Shown piece by piece: positions 1 through 9,580 of a stretch of DNA of 64,000 nt. The notes beneath the pieces were generated by a model. It saw nothing but the letters and a program-made list of their open reading frames with translations, was not told the DNA's origin and did no database searches. A program made the translations under genes and the position numbers. Origin of the DNA: Phycicoccus sp. Root101 (lineage in GTDB: Bacteria > Actinomycetota > Actinomycetes > Actinomycetales > Dermatophilaceae); contig NZ_LMCM01000009.1 in the NCBI RefSeq assembly GCF_001426245.1, positions 186,001 to 250,000 on the forward strand, in the 5' to 3' direction. Position 1 is the first letter of the stretch. Every line of letters begins with the position of its first letter.

Positions 1-413
1 TTGGACAGGCCGGCCGACCGGCGCCACCCGTCCTCGAGCAGGGGCTCGGTCTCGCGGACCCAGCGCGCGGGCAGGTCCTGGGCCTGCTCGAACAGGACGC
101 GGGACAGCAGCGTGGCCGCGTCGCGGCCGGCCTCGTCAGCCGGCGGCGTGAACCGGAACCCCCGACCCACCGCCTCCCACCAGCGCTGCCGCCCGTCGGA
201 CTCCACCTCGGCGTCGCGGACCAGGCCGTGCTCGGCGAGGTGCCGCAGGTGCCAGCTGGTGACCGAGGGCGTCGCGCCCACCTCGGGGGCGAGTGCCGTC
301 GCGGTGCTGGGACCGTCCTTCTGGAGCCGGCTGAGGATGGCCAGCCGGGTCGGGTGGGCCAGGGCGCGCATGCCCCTGGGCGTGAGCTCGACGTCGTCGT
401 ACGGGTTGGACAC
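1..413 (-). CDS. ArsR-type winged-helix transcriptional regulator (3' end outside window)
   Basis: About 137 codons are visible, read leftward and leaving the window without a stop, so the C-terminus is missing. The N-terminal half has the ArsR/HTH_20 pattern: LTPRGMRALAHPTRLAILSR, then a recognition-helix region with SVTSWHLRHLAEHGLV, then a wing with DGRQRWWEAV. Such proteins bind DNA as dimers and often repress a neighbouring gene. I chose the GTG at 413 because the protein then begins close to the first helix; a GGGAGG lies just upstream but only about 4 nt away, so a slightly different start is possible. The gene is divergent from the double GNAT gene across a 129-bp gap holding an inverted repeat. 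No metal-binding cysteine motif is seen in the visible part, so a metal-sensing role is not supported. Confidence 0.85.
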   Translation of the reverse strand, partial: MSNPYDDVELTPRGMRALAHPTRLAILSRLQKDGPSTATALAPEVGATPSVTSWHLRHLAEHGLVRDAEVESDGRQRWWEAVGRGFRFTPPADEAGRDAATLLSRVLFEQAQDLPARWVRETEPLLEDGWRRSAGLS

Positions 414-441
414 CGGACCTCCCGGAGGCTGTGCCACTGAT

Positions 442-473
442 GTGAGAGAACTGTTTCGAGAGGACTCTCTCAC
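442..473. promoter_or_regulatory. inverted repeat, candidate operator between divergent genes
   Basis: GTGAGAG (442-448) and CTCTCAC (467-473) form a perfect 7-bp inverted repeat with an 18-nt spacer. It sits in the gap between the ArsR-like regulator and the acetyltransferase. Its place suggests an operator for the adjacent regulator; this is inference only. Confidence 0.4.
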
Positions 474-542
474 GAATTGCACGAGCAGGCCAGAGCGGAA
501 ATCCACGTGCGCACACCTCACCCCGCCCGCCACGATGGCGGC

Positions 543-1439
543 ATGAACCTGCCACCGGGTCTCGTGGCCCGCCCCCTCGTGATGTCCGACGCCTCGGCGG
601 TCCACGCGCTCTTCGCCGCAGCCGAGCTCGCCGACACCGGTGAGGTCGCCGTCGAGCTCGAGGACATCGAGGGTGGCTGGCAGCGACCCAGCTTCGACCT
701 CGAGCAGGAGAGCATCGGGGTGTTCGAGAACGGGACCCTCGTCGCGGCCGGCGAGGTCTACAAGACCCGTCGCGCCGAGGCCACCGTCCACCCTGACCAT
801 CGCGGCCGCGGCATCGGTACCTGGCTCGCCCGCTGGGTCGAGGACTGCTCGCGGCGGCGTGGGGGCAGTCTCGTCGGCCAGAGCGTGCCGGTGGGCGGCT
901 CCGCGGAGAGGCTCTACCAGTCGCTCGGCTACCGCGAGGGTTGGCGGGCCTGGGTGCTGGTCGTCCCCGAGGGCGCGGCGATCGAGCCCCAGCCGCTCCC
1001 CCGCGGGTACGTGCTGCGCGACCTCGTCGTCGGCGAGGACGAGGAGACGGCCTACCGGCTCGTCGAGGACGCGTTCAACGAATGGCCCGACCGACAGCCC
1101 AGCACGTTCGACGACTGGGCCGCGAGCACGGTGCGCCGGCCGGGGTTCGAGCCGTGGCAGATCCGGTTCGCCGTGGACGACCGCGGCACCGCCGTCGGGG
1201 TCGCGTTCCTGATCGTGACCGAGGGGTGCGGGTACGTCGACCAGCTGGCCGTCCGCAGTGACCAGCGCGGGAAGGGCCTGGCCCGGGCGCTGCTCGTCGA
1301 CGCCTTCGCTCGCGCACGCGAGCACGGCGCCGCCCGCAGCGAGCTGTCGACCGACTCACGGACCGGCGCCCTCCCGCTGTACGAGCACGTCGGGATGCAG
1401 GTCAGCCAGAGCTACCAGCACTGGATGACCGACGTCTGA
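543..1439 (+). CDS. tandem-GNAT N-acetyltransferase
   Basis: A 298-residue protein with two GNAT folds in a row. Each half has the acetyl-CoA pyrophosphate-binding loop: HPDHRGRGIGTWLARW in the first half (around residues 85-100) and RSDQRGKGLARALLVDAF in the second (around 240-257). Two-domain GNATs of this kind in Actinobacteria include mycothiol synthase relatives and aminoglycoside acetyltransferase-like enzymes; the substrate here cannot be told. The ATG at 543 was chosen because it precedes the first beta strand of the fold; no strong ribosome binding site is seen, so a leaderless or weakly translated mRNA is possible. It is divergent from an ArsR-type regulator that may control it. Confidence 0.85.
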   Translation: MNLPPGLVARPLVMSDASAVHALFAAAELADTGEVAVELEDIEGGWQRPSFDLEQESIGVFENGTLVAAGEVYKTRRAEATVHPDHRGRGIGTWLARWVEDCSRRRGGSLVGQSVPVGGSAERLYQSLGYREGWRAWVLVVPEGAAIEPQPLPRGYVLRDLVVGEDEETAYRLVEDAFNEWPDRQPSTFDDWAASTVRRPGFEPWQIRFAVDDRGTAVGVAFLIVTEGCGYVDQLAVRSDQRGKGLARALLVDAFARAREHGAARSELSTDSRTGALPLYEHVGMQVSQSYQHWMTDV

Positions 1440-1467
1440 CGGTCAGCCCTCCGGCGCGAGGGCACGA

Positions 1468-1525
1468 CGAAGGGTGGCGATCTGCCGCCTCGGACGGGCC
1501 TGAAACGGCAGATCGCCACCCTTCG
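1468..1525. terminator. 20-bp perfect inverted repeat, bidirectional terminator
   Basis: Arms at 1468-1487 and 1506-1525 are perfectly complementary over 20 bp, with an 18-nt loop. The element lies between the convergent acetyltransferase and asd genes. There is no U-tract, as is common for actinobacterial terminators. Confidence 0.7.
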
Positions 1526-1540
1526 CGGTGGTCACCGGCG

Positions 1541-2611
<1,071 letters not shown>

Positions 2612-2619
2612 TCAGCGGC

Positions 2620-4449
2620 TCACGATGTGGCAGAACCTGCGCGCACATCGGCAGTCTCGAGCTCGTCCTCCGGACCGCTGCCGGTCACGGGCGCGGTCGG
2701 CACCAGGTCGCCGACGCCCTCACCGGGAGCGGACTCCTCGAACGTCAGGGTGAAGTCGTCACCGTGCTCGGTGACGCCCGCGACGACGGCCTGCTCGACG
2801 GCAGCCACGGCATACGCGCGACGCACGATGAGCGGGTCATTGCTGAGGTCCTTCACCAGGGCGACGGCCAGGCCGATCATCACGATGAGGAACGGCAGGG
2901 CCGCCACGATGGTGATGTTCTGCAGGCCGGACAGGGCGTCCTCGCCACCCACGAGGAGCATGACGGCGGCGACGGCACCGGTTGCGGCGCCCCAGAAGAT
3001 CACCGTCTTGCGGCTCGGGGCCAGGGTGCCGCGCTCGGAGAGCGTGCCCATGACGATCGAGGCGGCGTCGGCGCCCGACACGAAGAAGATCGCGACGAGG
3101 ACCATGACGAGCACCGACGTGACGGTCGACAACGGCATGTGCGAGAGCATCTCGAAGAGGGTGCCCTCGGTGGATCCGGCTCCGGCGAGGTCGGTGCCGC
3201 TGCGCTGCAGGTCGATGCCCGCGCCACCGAAGATCGCGAACCACACGAGCGAGACGACGCTCGGCACCAGCAGCACCCCGGTGACGAACTGGCGGATGGT
3301 GCGACCGCGCGAGATGCGCGCGATGAACATGCCGACGAAGGGCGTCCAGCTGACCCACCAGGCCCAGTAGAAGATCGTCCAACCGGAGAGCCAGGTCTTC
3401 ATGGCGTCGCCCCCGGCCGCGTCGGTGCGCGCGGACATCATGGCCAGGTTCTGGAAGTACGAACCGATCTCGGTGGGGACGAGGTTGAGGATGAAGACGG
3501 TCGGGCCGACGACGAAGACGAAGACCGCGAGGGCCAGCGCCAGCACCATGTTGATGTTGGACAGCCACTGGATGCCCTTGGCCAGCCCGGAGACGGCCGA
3601 CAGGATGAAGCAGACGGTCAGGACGGCGATGATGCCGACGAGCACCATGTTGCCGGTCTTCCCGAGCCCGCCGACGATCTGCAGGCCCGAACCGATCTGG
3701 AGCGCGCCCAAGCCCAGCGAGGCGGCCGAACCGAACAGCGTCGCGAAGATCGCGAGCATGTCGATGACCCGACCGGCGGGGCCGGCGGCGCGCTTCTCGC
3801 CGAGCAGCGGCGCGAACGCCGAGCTGATGAGCAGCGAACGCCCCTTGCGGAAGACGCCGTACGCGACGGCGAGCCCGACGACCGCGTAGATGGCCCACGG
3901 GTGGAGCGTCCAGTGGAAGAGCGTCGTGGCCATGGCGTTCTGCACGGCCTGCGGGTTGCCGGCGGCACCGGTCCCGGGCGGCGGCTTGACGAAGTGCGAC
4001 AGCGGCTCGGAGACCCCGTAGAACATCAGGCCGATCCCCATGCCGGCGGAGAACATCATCGCGATCCACGAGACCGTCTTGAACTCCGGCTCCTCGTCGT
4101 CGCGCCCGAGCGGGATGCGCCCGTACTTGCTGGCGGCGAGCCAGATGACGAACAGCACGAACCCGGAGGCGACCAGCGAGAACAGCCAGCCCATGTTGTG
4201 CACGACCCACCCGAGCCCCGCGCCGGACGCCGAGCTCAGCGTGTCGGTGCTGAGGAATCCCCACAGCACGAACGCGATCGCGATCGCCGCGGTGACGCCG
4301 AACACGATGGTGTCGACCTTCTGCGGCTCCTCGGCAGGGTGCTCCTCGATGACGGGGTCGAGGGCGGGGTGGGGCGTGTCGAGGGCTTCGTTCTCGCCCG
4401 TGGCCTGGGCCGGTGCGGCCGGGCCTGTCTTGGTCAGTGTCGAGTCCAC
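2620..4449 (-). CDS. BCCT-family glycine betaine/choline/carnitine transporter
   Basis: A 609-residue secondary transporter for quaternary-ammonium osmolytes. About 12 membrane helices are visible. The family signatures are present: GMGIG at residues 136-140 with FYGVSEPL following, and the tryptophan-rich box WTIFYWAWWVSWTPF at about 357-371 that lines the substrate site. An acidic cytoplasmic N-terminus (about 45 residues) and an acidic C-terminal tail of about 70 residues flank the core; in family members such tails take part in osmosensing. The GTG at 4449 is chosen because longer versions add about 67 residues of non-family sequence. The start is odd: the only good Shine-Dalgarno (AAGGAG) is separated from the GTG by a 9-bp hairpin. 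Ligand and coupling ion cannot be fixed from sequence alone. Confidence 0.93.
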   Translation of the reverse strand: MDSTLTKTGPAAPAQATGENEALDTPHPALDPVIEEHPAEEPQKVDTIVFGVTAAIAIAFVLWGFLSTDTLSSASGAGLGWVVHNMGWLFSLVASGFVLFVIWLAASKYGRIPLGRDDEEPEFKTVSWIAMMFSAGMGIGLMFYGVSEPLSHFVKPPPGTGAAGNPQAVQNAMATTLFHWTLHPWAIYAVVGLAVAYGVFRKGRSLLISSAFAPLLGEKRAAGPAGRVIDMLAIFATLFGSAASLGLGALQIGSGLQIVGGLGKTGNMVLVGIIAVLTVCFILSAVSGLAKGIQWLSNINMVLALALAVFVFVVGPTVFILNLVPTEIGSYFQNLAMMSARTDAAGGDAMKTWLSGWTIFYWAWWVSWTPFVGMFIARISRGRTIRQFVTGVLLVPSVVSLVWFAIFGGAGIDLQRSGTDLAGAGSTEGTLFEMLSHMPLSTVTSVLVMVLVAIFFVSGADAASIVMGTLSERGTLAPSRKTVIFWGAATGAVAAVMLLVGGEDALSGLQNITIVAALPFLIVMIGLAVALVKDLSNDPLIVRRAYAVAAVEQAVVAGVTEHGDDFTLTFEESAPGEGVGDLVPTAPVTGSGPEDELETADVRAGSATS

Positions 4450-4488
4450 GTGGTGTAGGCGCCCTCGTTGGGGAGGGCGCCGCTCCTT
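4450..4488 (-). promoter_or_regulatory. ribosome binding site interrupted by a perfect hairpin, leader of BCCT gene
   Basis: On the mRNA strand AAGGAG (4488-4483) is followed by one base, then GGCGCCCTC, a 6-nt loop and GAGGGCGCC (hairpin 4481-4458), then 8 nt and the GTG start. Without the hairpin the spacing from AAGGAG to GTG would be 9 nt, which is ideal. There is no start codon 5-12 nt after AAGGAG. The hairpin may bridge the site to the start codon or control access to it. Confidence 0.55.
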
Positions 4489-4539
4489 CGCTGTTCTGGA
4501 TTGGTTGCGTATCAAAACCGTCGTTGGTCGACCGCCCAC

Positions 4540-4560
4540 TGTGCCGAGAAGCACGGCACA
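4540..4560. promoter_or_regulatory. 7-bp inverted repeat in BCCT upstream region
   Basis: TGTGCCG and CGGCACA separated by 7 nt form a perfect inverted repeat about 90 bp upstream of the transporter start, inside the 227-bp gap to era. It could be an operator or an mRNA hairpin. The rest of that gap shows nothing I can name. Confidence 0.3.
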
Positions 4561-4676
4561 TCTCAAATCGCGGATGCCGGGAACTTCCCGCGCACCTGCC
4601 CAAAACCGTTGCAGCACAATCGATCCCACGTATGTCGTGAGCCTCGCCACGGTGGGCCGGGATCGTCGCGAGCGGG

Positions 4677-5648
4677 TCAGAAACCCAGGCGCTGGAGCTG
4701 CTTGGGGTCGCGCTGCCAGTCCTTGGCGATCTTCACGTGCAGGTCCAGGTAGACCTTCTGGCCGAGGAGCTCCTCGATGCCCTGACGGGCGTTCGTGCCG
4801 ACCTCGCGCAGCCGCGACCCGCCACGACCGATGATGATGGCCTTCTGCGACGACCGCTCGACGAACACGTTGACCCGCACGTCCAGCAGGGGCTTGTCCG
4901 CGGGACGGCCCTCACGCTGGACCATCTCGTCGACGACGACCGCCAGGGAGTGCGGCAGCTCGTCGCGGACGCCCTCGAGGGCGGCCTCCCGGACGAGCTC
5001 GGCGATCATGACCATCTGCGGCTCGTCGGTGAGGACGCCCTCCGGGTACAGCGGGCCGGGCGACGTGGGCAGGTAGCTCGACAGCACCTCGGTCACCTCA
5101 CCCACCTGTGACCCGTCCACGGCGGAGCAGGGGACGATCGCGTCCCACGAGCCGAGCTGGTCGATGGAGATGAGGTGCTCGGCCAGGCGCTGGCGGTCGA
5201 CGCGGTCGGTCTTGGTGGCGATGGCCACGACCGGACGACGCTTGCCCTGCTGGATCTCCTTGAGCTCGCGGGCGATGAACCCGTCGCCGGGGCCGATCTT
5301 CTGGTCCGCCGGGAGACAGAACCCGATGACGTCGACCTCGAGCAGCGTCTCGCGGACGACGTCGTTGAGCCGCTCCCCCAGCAGCGTCCGGGGCTTGTGC
5401 AGGCCCGGTGTGTCGACCAGGACGAGCTGCGCCCGCTCGTTGGTGACGATCCCGCGGATGGTGTGGCGGGTCGTCTGCGGCTTCGAGGACGTGATGGCGA
5501 CCTTGTGGCCGACCATGGCGTTCGTCAGCGTCGACTTGCCGGCGTTCGGGCGCCCGACGAGGCAGGCGAACCCGGCGAGGTACGGCTTCTCCTCCGACGG
5601 TGACCCCGCGGCATACCCCTCGGTCGGTCCGGTTCCGCTCTCAGTCAT
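4677..5648 (-). CDS. era: GTPase Era
   Basis: Era is a GTP-binding RNA chaperone that binds the 3' end of 16S rRNA during 30S maturation. This 323-residue protein has a 25-residue extra N-terminus, then G1 GRPNAGKST (32-40), G3 DTPG (79-82) and G4 as TKTD (145-148) in place of the usual NKxD. The C-terminal KH domain is clear, with IIGRGGSRLREVG followed by YLDLHVKIAKDWQRD. The ATG overlaps the stop of the upstream CBS-domain gene by 4 nt, so the two are translationally coupled. It is the last gene of the hrcA-to-era type cluster. Confidence 0.97.
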   Translation of the reverse strand: MTESGTGPTEGYAAGSPSEEKPYLAGFACLVGRPNAGKSTLTNAMVGHKVAITSSKPQTTRHTIRGIVTNERAQLVLVDTPGLHKPRTLLGERLNDVVRETLLEVDVIGFCLPADQKIGPGDGFIARELKEIQQGKRRPVVAIATKTDRVDRQRLAEHLISIDQLGSWDAIVPCSAVDGSQVGEVTEVLSSYLPTSPGPLYPEGVLTDEPQMVMIAELVREAALEGVRDELPHSLAVVVDEMVQREGRPADKPLLDVRVNVFVERSSQKAIIIGRGGSRLREVGTNARQGIEELLGQKVYLDLHVKIAKDWQRDPKQLQRLGF

Positions 5649-6967
5649 GACACTCCCTCGCGCTCGGGCTCCACCGTAGTGCGCTCGGGCACCCCCTCGT
5701 CGCCACCCTCGTGCCGCTCCGGCAGGCGCGACACGATGACGGAGGCGATCCGGTGCCGGCGACCAGCCATCCGCTCGGCCGTGAGGGCCAGCCCGGCGAC
5801 CTCTGCGCGCGACCCGACGATGGGCACCCGGCCGATGCTCTTGCCGATGAGCCCACCGACGGTGTCGACCTCGTCCTCCTCGATCTCGACGTCGAACTCG
5901 TCGGCGAGGTCGTCGATGTCCATCGTCGCCGGCACCCGGAACGTGCCGTCGCCGAGGTCCTCGACCCCCGGTGCCTCCCGGTCGTACTCGTCGGCGATCT
6001 CGCCCACGATCTCCTCGATGATGTCCTCGATGGTGACCAGTCCGGCGGTGCCGCCGTACTCGTCCACCACGACGGCGAAGTGGCTCTGGTCGCGCTGCAT
6101 CTCGCGCAGCAGGTCGTCGACCGGCTTGCTCTCCGGGACGTAGTGCATCGGTCGCATCTGCGTCGTCACGGGCAGCGACCCGGCCTCGTGGTCGGCGTTG
6201 ACCCGCCGCGCTACGTCCTTGAAGTAGAGCAGGCCGAGGATGTCGTCCGAGCCGTCGCCGACGACGGGGATGCGCGAGAACCCCGACCGCAGGAACAGCG
6301 ACATCGCCGAGCGCAGGGTCTTCTCGCTGTCGACGGTGACCATGTCGGTGCGCGGGACCATGACCTCGCGGGCCACCGTGTCACCGAGCTCGAAGACGGA
6401 GTGGATCATCTCCCGCTCCCCGGCCTCGATGACGGCGCTCTCTCCGGCGAGGTCGACGAGGTCGCGCAGCTCGGACTCGCTCTGGAACGGGCCGTCACGG
6501 TAGCCACGACCGGGGGTCACGGCGTTGCCGAGCGCGATGAGGACACGGGCGACCGGGCCCAGCAGCGCACGGAGCCACACGATGACCGGTGAGGCGATGA
6601 GGGCGACGGCGTCGGAGTTCTGCCGTCCGAGCGTGCGCGGCGAGACCCCGACGACGACGAACGACACCAGCGCCATCACCCCGATGGCGATGAGCAGCGG
6701 TTTCCAGAACCCGTCGACGAGGTCGACGGCGCCCAGTGTGATGAGCACGGCTGTCGTCGCCTCGGCGATGACGCGCAGGAACGCCGTGACGGACAGGTAT
6801 GCCGCGCTGTCGCCGACGATGCGCATGAGCGACGCCGACCCGGGTCGCTTCTCCTCGAGCAGCTCGTGGGCGCGCACCCGGGACATCCGCCACAGGGCTG
6901 CTTCCGCGGCCGAGAGGAGGAAGGCGACCGCGATGCTGAACAACGCGGCCAGGACGAGACGGGTCAT
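5645..6967 (-). CDS. CNNM/DUF21 membrane protein with CBS pair and CorC_HlyC domain
   Basis: A 440-residue membrane protein of the HlyC/CorC/TlyC type. The order is a DUF21 membrane region with about four hydrophobic segments (roughly 1-165), two CBS motifs (about 200-320, with VPRTDMVTVD and DEYGGTAGLVTIEDI), and a C-terminal CorC_HlyC transporter-associated domain. Family members take part in magnesium or cobalt efflux; older hemolysin labels are unreliable. The ATG at 6967 is preferred since MTRLVLAALF fits the family N-terminus; a GTG 30 nt upstream would overlap the ybeY end. The stop overlaps the era start by 4 nt, and in Actinobacteria the gene sits between ybeY and era as here. Confidence 0.92.
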   Translation of the reverse strand: MTRLVLAALFSIAVAFLLSAAEAALWRMSRVRAHELLEEKRPGSASLMRIVGDSAAYLSVTAFLRVIAEATTAVLITLGAVDLVDGFWKPLLIAIGVMALVSFVVVGVSPRTLGRQNSDAVALIASPVIVWLRALLGPVARVLIALGNAVTPGRGYRDGPFQSESELRDLVDLAGESAVIEAGEREMIHSVFELGDTVAREVMVPRTDMVTVDSEKTLRSAMSLFLRSGFSRIPVVGDGSDDILGLLYFKDVARRVNADHEAGSLPVTTQMRPMHYVPESKPVDDLLREMQRDQSHFAVVVDEYGGTAGLVTIEDIIEEIVGEIADEYDREAPGVEDLGDGTFRVPATMDIDDLADEFDVEIEEDEVDTVGGLIGKSIGRVPIVGSRAEVAGLALTAERMAGRRHRIASVIVSRLPERHEGGDEGVPERTTVEPEREGVS

Positions 6968-6977
6968 CGGAGCACCA

Positions 6978-7445
6978 TCAGCCGGCGGGTCGACCACGGC
7001 CCGCGAGGAACGTCAGCAGCAGCTGGCGCTGGAGCTCGAACATCTCGCGCTCCTCCTCGGGCTCGGCGTGGTCGTAGCCCAGCAGGTGCAGGATGCCGTG
7101 GGTCGTGAGGAGCAGCAGCTCCTCCTCCGTGGCATGGCCGGCCTCGGCCGCCTGCTTCGCCGCCACGGACGGGCAGAGCACGATGTCGCCGAGGACACCC
7201 TCCTCGGGCTCCTCGCCCACCCGTCCCGGGCGCAGCTCGTCCATCGGGAACGACATCACGTCGGTCGGACCCGGCAGGTCCATCCACTGCACGTGGAGCA
7301 CCTCCATGGCCGCCTCGTCGACGAGGCGCAGGCAGAGGTCCGCACCGGGGTGCACCCGCATCTCGCCCAGGACGTACCTGCTCAGGGCCACCAGCTCGAG
7401 CTCGTCGAGCTGGTGGTCGGTCTCATTGAGAACGTCGACGCTCAC
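6978..7445 (-). CDS. ybeY: endoribonuclease / rRNA maturation factor YbeY
   Basis: YbeY is a zinc-dependent RNase needed for 16S rRNA 3'-end processing and ribosome quality control. The 155-residue protein carries the zinc motif [11 protein letters not shown], i.e. H-x3-H-x5-H, near residue 115-125, and DVMSFPMDE in the centre. The GTG at 7445 has a GGGAGGG about 10 nt upstream and begins VSVDVLNET, matching the family; it lies inside the end of phoH, giving a 23-nt overlap. The phoH-ybeY pairing is conserved widely and suggests joint work on RNA. Confidence 0.95.
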   Translation of the reverse strand: MSVDVLNETDHQLDELELVALSRYVLGEMRVHPGADLCLRLVDEAAMEVLHVQWMDLPGPTDVMSFPMDELRPGRVGEEPEEGVLGDIVLCPSVAAKQAAEAGHATEEELLLLTTHGILHLLGYDHAEPEEEREMFELQRQLLLTFLAGRGRPAG

Positions 7446-8496
7446 GCTGTGCCCGCCCTCCCTGCTGCTGTCCGTGCGTCTCGCCCTGCAGGTCGTCCCA
7501 GCGGCCGTAGGCGTCGACGATCGCACCCACGAGGCGGTGACGGACGACGTCCTGGGGGCTGAGGACCGAGAAGTGGATGTCGTCGACACCGGTGAGGATG
7601 TCGCGGACCACCCGCAGGCCGGAGCGCGACCCGTCCGGGAGGTCAACCTGGGTCACGTCACCGGTCACGACCATCTTGGAGCCGAACCCGAGACGGGTGA
7701 GGAACATCTTCATCTGCTCGGGCGAGGTGTTCTGCGCCTCGTCGAGGATGATGAACGCGTCGTTGAGCGTGCGGCCACGCATGTAGGCCAGCGGGGCCAC
7801 CTCGATCGTCCCGGCAGCCATCAGGCGCGGGATCGACTCGGGGTCGACCATGTCGTGCAGCGCGTCGTACAGGGGACGCAGGTAGGGGTCGATCTTGTCG
7901 TTGAGCGTGCCGGGCAGGAAGCCGAGCCGCTCGCCGGCCTCGACCGCAGGACGGGTCAGGATGATCCGGTTGACCTGCTTGGCCTGCAGGGCCTGGACCG
8001 CCTTCGCCATCGCGAGGTAGGTCTTGCCCGTGCCGGCGGGACCGATGCCGAACACGACGGTGTGCTTGTCGATCGCGTCGACGTAGTGCTTCTGGTTCAG
8101 TGTCTTGGGACGGATCGTGCGGCCGCGCGAGGAGACGATGTTCATCGTCAGGACGTCGGCGGGCCGTTCGGTCGTCTGGGCGCGCAGCATGCTGATCGAG
8201 CGCTCGACGGCATCGCGGTTCAGCGGCTGGCCGCCCTCGATCACGAGCAGCAGCTCGTCGATGGTCCGCTCTGCGAGGGCCACCTCGGCACTCGGGCCGG
8301 ACAGGTGGAACTCGTTGCCGCGGACGTGGATCTCCAGCTGCGGGAACGCTCGCTCCATCGTGCGGAGCAGCTCGTCGCGGGGTCCGAGAAGGGTGACCAT
8401 CTGGACCTGCGGAGGGATCTCGACGGTGTGGGTGGGCAGGGAGTGCGCGCCCTCGGGCGTGCCCCCCGGCGTGGTCGGTTGATCTGCTTCAGGCAT
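7423..8496 (-). CDS. phoH: PhoH-like ATPase (PhoH/YbeZ)
   Basis: A 357-residue ATPase. A KH-like N-terminal part (about 30-100) is followed by the PhoH domain, with Walker A GPAGTGKT at 152-159 and Walker [10 protein letters not shown] near 252-260. PhoH1/YbeZ proteins are RNA-helicase-like partners of YbeY. The C-terminal 25 residues are rich in Gln and Arg and overlap the start of ybeY. The gene follows the HIT gene with a 24-bp gap on the same strand. Confidence 0.95.
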   Translation of the reverse strand: MPEADQPTTPGGTPEGAHSLPTHTVEIPPQVQMVTLLGPRDELLRTMERAFPQLEIHVRGNEFHLSGPSAEVALAERTIDELLLVIEGGQPLNRDAVERSISMLRAQTTERPADVLTMNIVSSRGRTIRPKTLNQKHYVDAIDKHTVVFGIGPAGTGKTYLAMAKAVQALQAKQVNRIILTRPAVEAGERLGFLPGTLNDKIDPYLRPLYDALHDMVDPESIPRLMAAGTIEVAPLAYMRGRTLNDAFIILDEAQNTSPEQMKMFLTRLGFGSKMVVTGDVTQVDLPDGSRSGLRVVRDILTGVDDIHFSVLSPQDVVRHRLVGAIVDAYGRWDDLQGETHGQQQGGRAQRERRRSQ

Positions 8497-8520
8497 GGTC
8501 CGCCCAGTCTACGGTGCCGC

Positions 8521-8901
8521 TCAGCCGGGCGGCCACGTCATTGCCCGCCCACCCAGCACGTGCAGGTGGGCGTGGAAGACGCTCTGCTGGGCGTCGGCAC
8601 CCGTGTTGAACACCGTGCGGTAGCCGCTCTCGGCGATGCCCTCCTGCTCGGCGACCCGGGCCACCGCGGCCAGCAGGGCGGCCGCGTCCTCGGGCCGCTC
8701 GGCGGCGAGAGCGGCCGCCGTCCGCACGTGGTGGCGCGGGATGACCAGGACGTGGGTCGGGGCCTGGGGTTCGAGGTCGCGGAACGCCACCGTCGCCTCG
8801 TCCTCGTGCACCACCGTGGCCGGGATCTGCCCCGCCACGATCTTGCAGAAGAGGCAGTCGGGGTCGGTGCTGCGCTCCGTCGAGCGGGTCGGATCGGTCA
8901 T
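8521..8901 (-). CDS. HIT-family nucleotide-binding protein
   Basis: A 126-residue histidine-triad protein. The triad H110-x-H112-x-H114 lies in FHAHLHVLGG, and an N-terminal CLFCK (C16, C19) together with upstream and downstream histidines recalls the zinc site of HINT proteins. HINT enzymes hydrolyse adenosine phosphoramidates or AMP-lysine conjugates; the physiological substrate is unknown. It is the first gene of the HIT-phoH-ybeY-CBS-era run and is divergent from the sigma factor gene. Confidence 0.92.
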   Translation of the reverse strand: MTDPTRSTERSTDPDCLFCKIVAGQIPATVVHEDEATVAFRDLEPQAPTHVLVIPRHHVRTAAALAAERPEDAAALLAAVARVAEQEGIAESGYRTVFNTGADAQQSVFHAHLHVLGGRAMTWPPG

Positions 8902-8965
8902 GCAGGCGAGGGTATCGGCGCGTCAACCTCGGACGCTGGTTGCGCGTCAAGGGAGCGTGAGACTG

Positions 8966-9580
8966 TTGAGCGTGGCAGAGCGCGACCCCGGTGGGGACAC
9001 CCGGGGACGGCGGGGCGGTGCGGGCACCGGTGGGGCCGGCGCCAGGACCCCGGGCGCCGACGTGCCGAGCGCCGACGTCGCCATCACCGAGCTGTATGCC
9101 GCGCACTGGACCGGTCTGGTCCGCCTCGCCTGGCTCCTCCTGCGGGACGACCTCGCCGCCGAGGAGGTCGTCCAGGACGCCTTCATCGCCGTCCACCGGC
9201 GATGGGACTCGTTGCGCAGCCACGAGAGCGCGGCCGCCTACCTGCGCCGCGCCGTGGTGAACGGCGCCCGGTCCGGCCTGCGCCACCGGGGCGTCGAGGA
9301 GCGGTACCTGACGCGCGAGCAGGGTGAGCCCACGGCATACGCACGACGCACCGAGGTGAGCGCGGAGGACCGCGCCCTCGACGCCGAAGCCACCAGCTCC
9401 ATGGTCACGGCGCTCGGGCGGTTGCCCCAGCGCCAGAGAGAGGTCCTGACGATGCGCTACTACCTCGACCTGAGCGAGGCCGAGATCGCCGACGCCCTCG
9501 GCATCTCCGCCGGATCGGTCAAGGCCCACGCCCACCGCGGCCTCGCCGCCCTGCGCGACCGGATGGAGACCTCGTCATGA
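8966..9580 (+). CDS. ECF RNA polymerase sigma factor (SigE-like)
   Basis: An ECF sigma factor of about 204 residues. Sigma-70 region 2 is seen in LYAAHWTGLVRLAWLLL and AAEEVVQDAFIAVHRRWD, and region 4 in LPQRQREVLTMRYYLDLSEA followed by the helix-turn-helix DALGISAGSVKAHAHRGLAAL. A low-complexity Gly/Arg/Ala leader of about 35 residues precedes the domain. The start is uncertain: GGGAG at 8951-8955 favours the TTG at 8966 (spacing 10), but GTG at 8972 or 8957 is possible. Its stop overlaps the start of the Gmad2 gene (ATGA), so the two form an operon and the partner may act as its anti-sigma factor. The pair interrupts the minus-strand rsmE/HIT cluster. Confidence 0.92.
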   Translation: MSVAERDPGGDTRGRRGGAGTGGAGARTPGADVPSADVAITELYAAHWTGLVRLAWLLLRDDLAAEEVVQDAFIAVHRRWDSLRSHESAAAYLRRAVVNGARSGLRHRGVEERYLTREQGEPTAYARRTEVSAEDRALDAEATSSMVTALGRLPQRQREVLTMRYYLDLSEAEIADALGISAGSVKAHAHRGLAALRDRMETSS

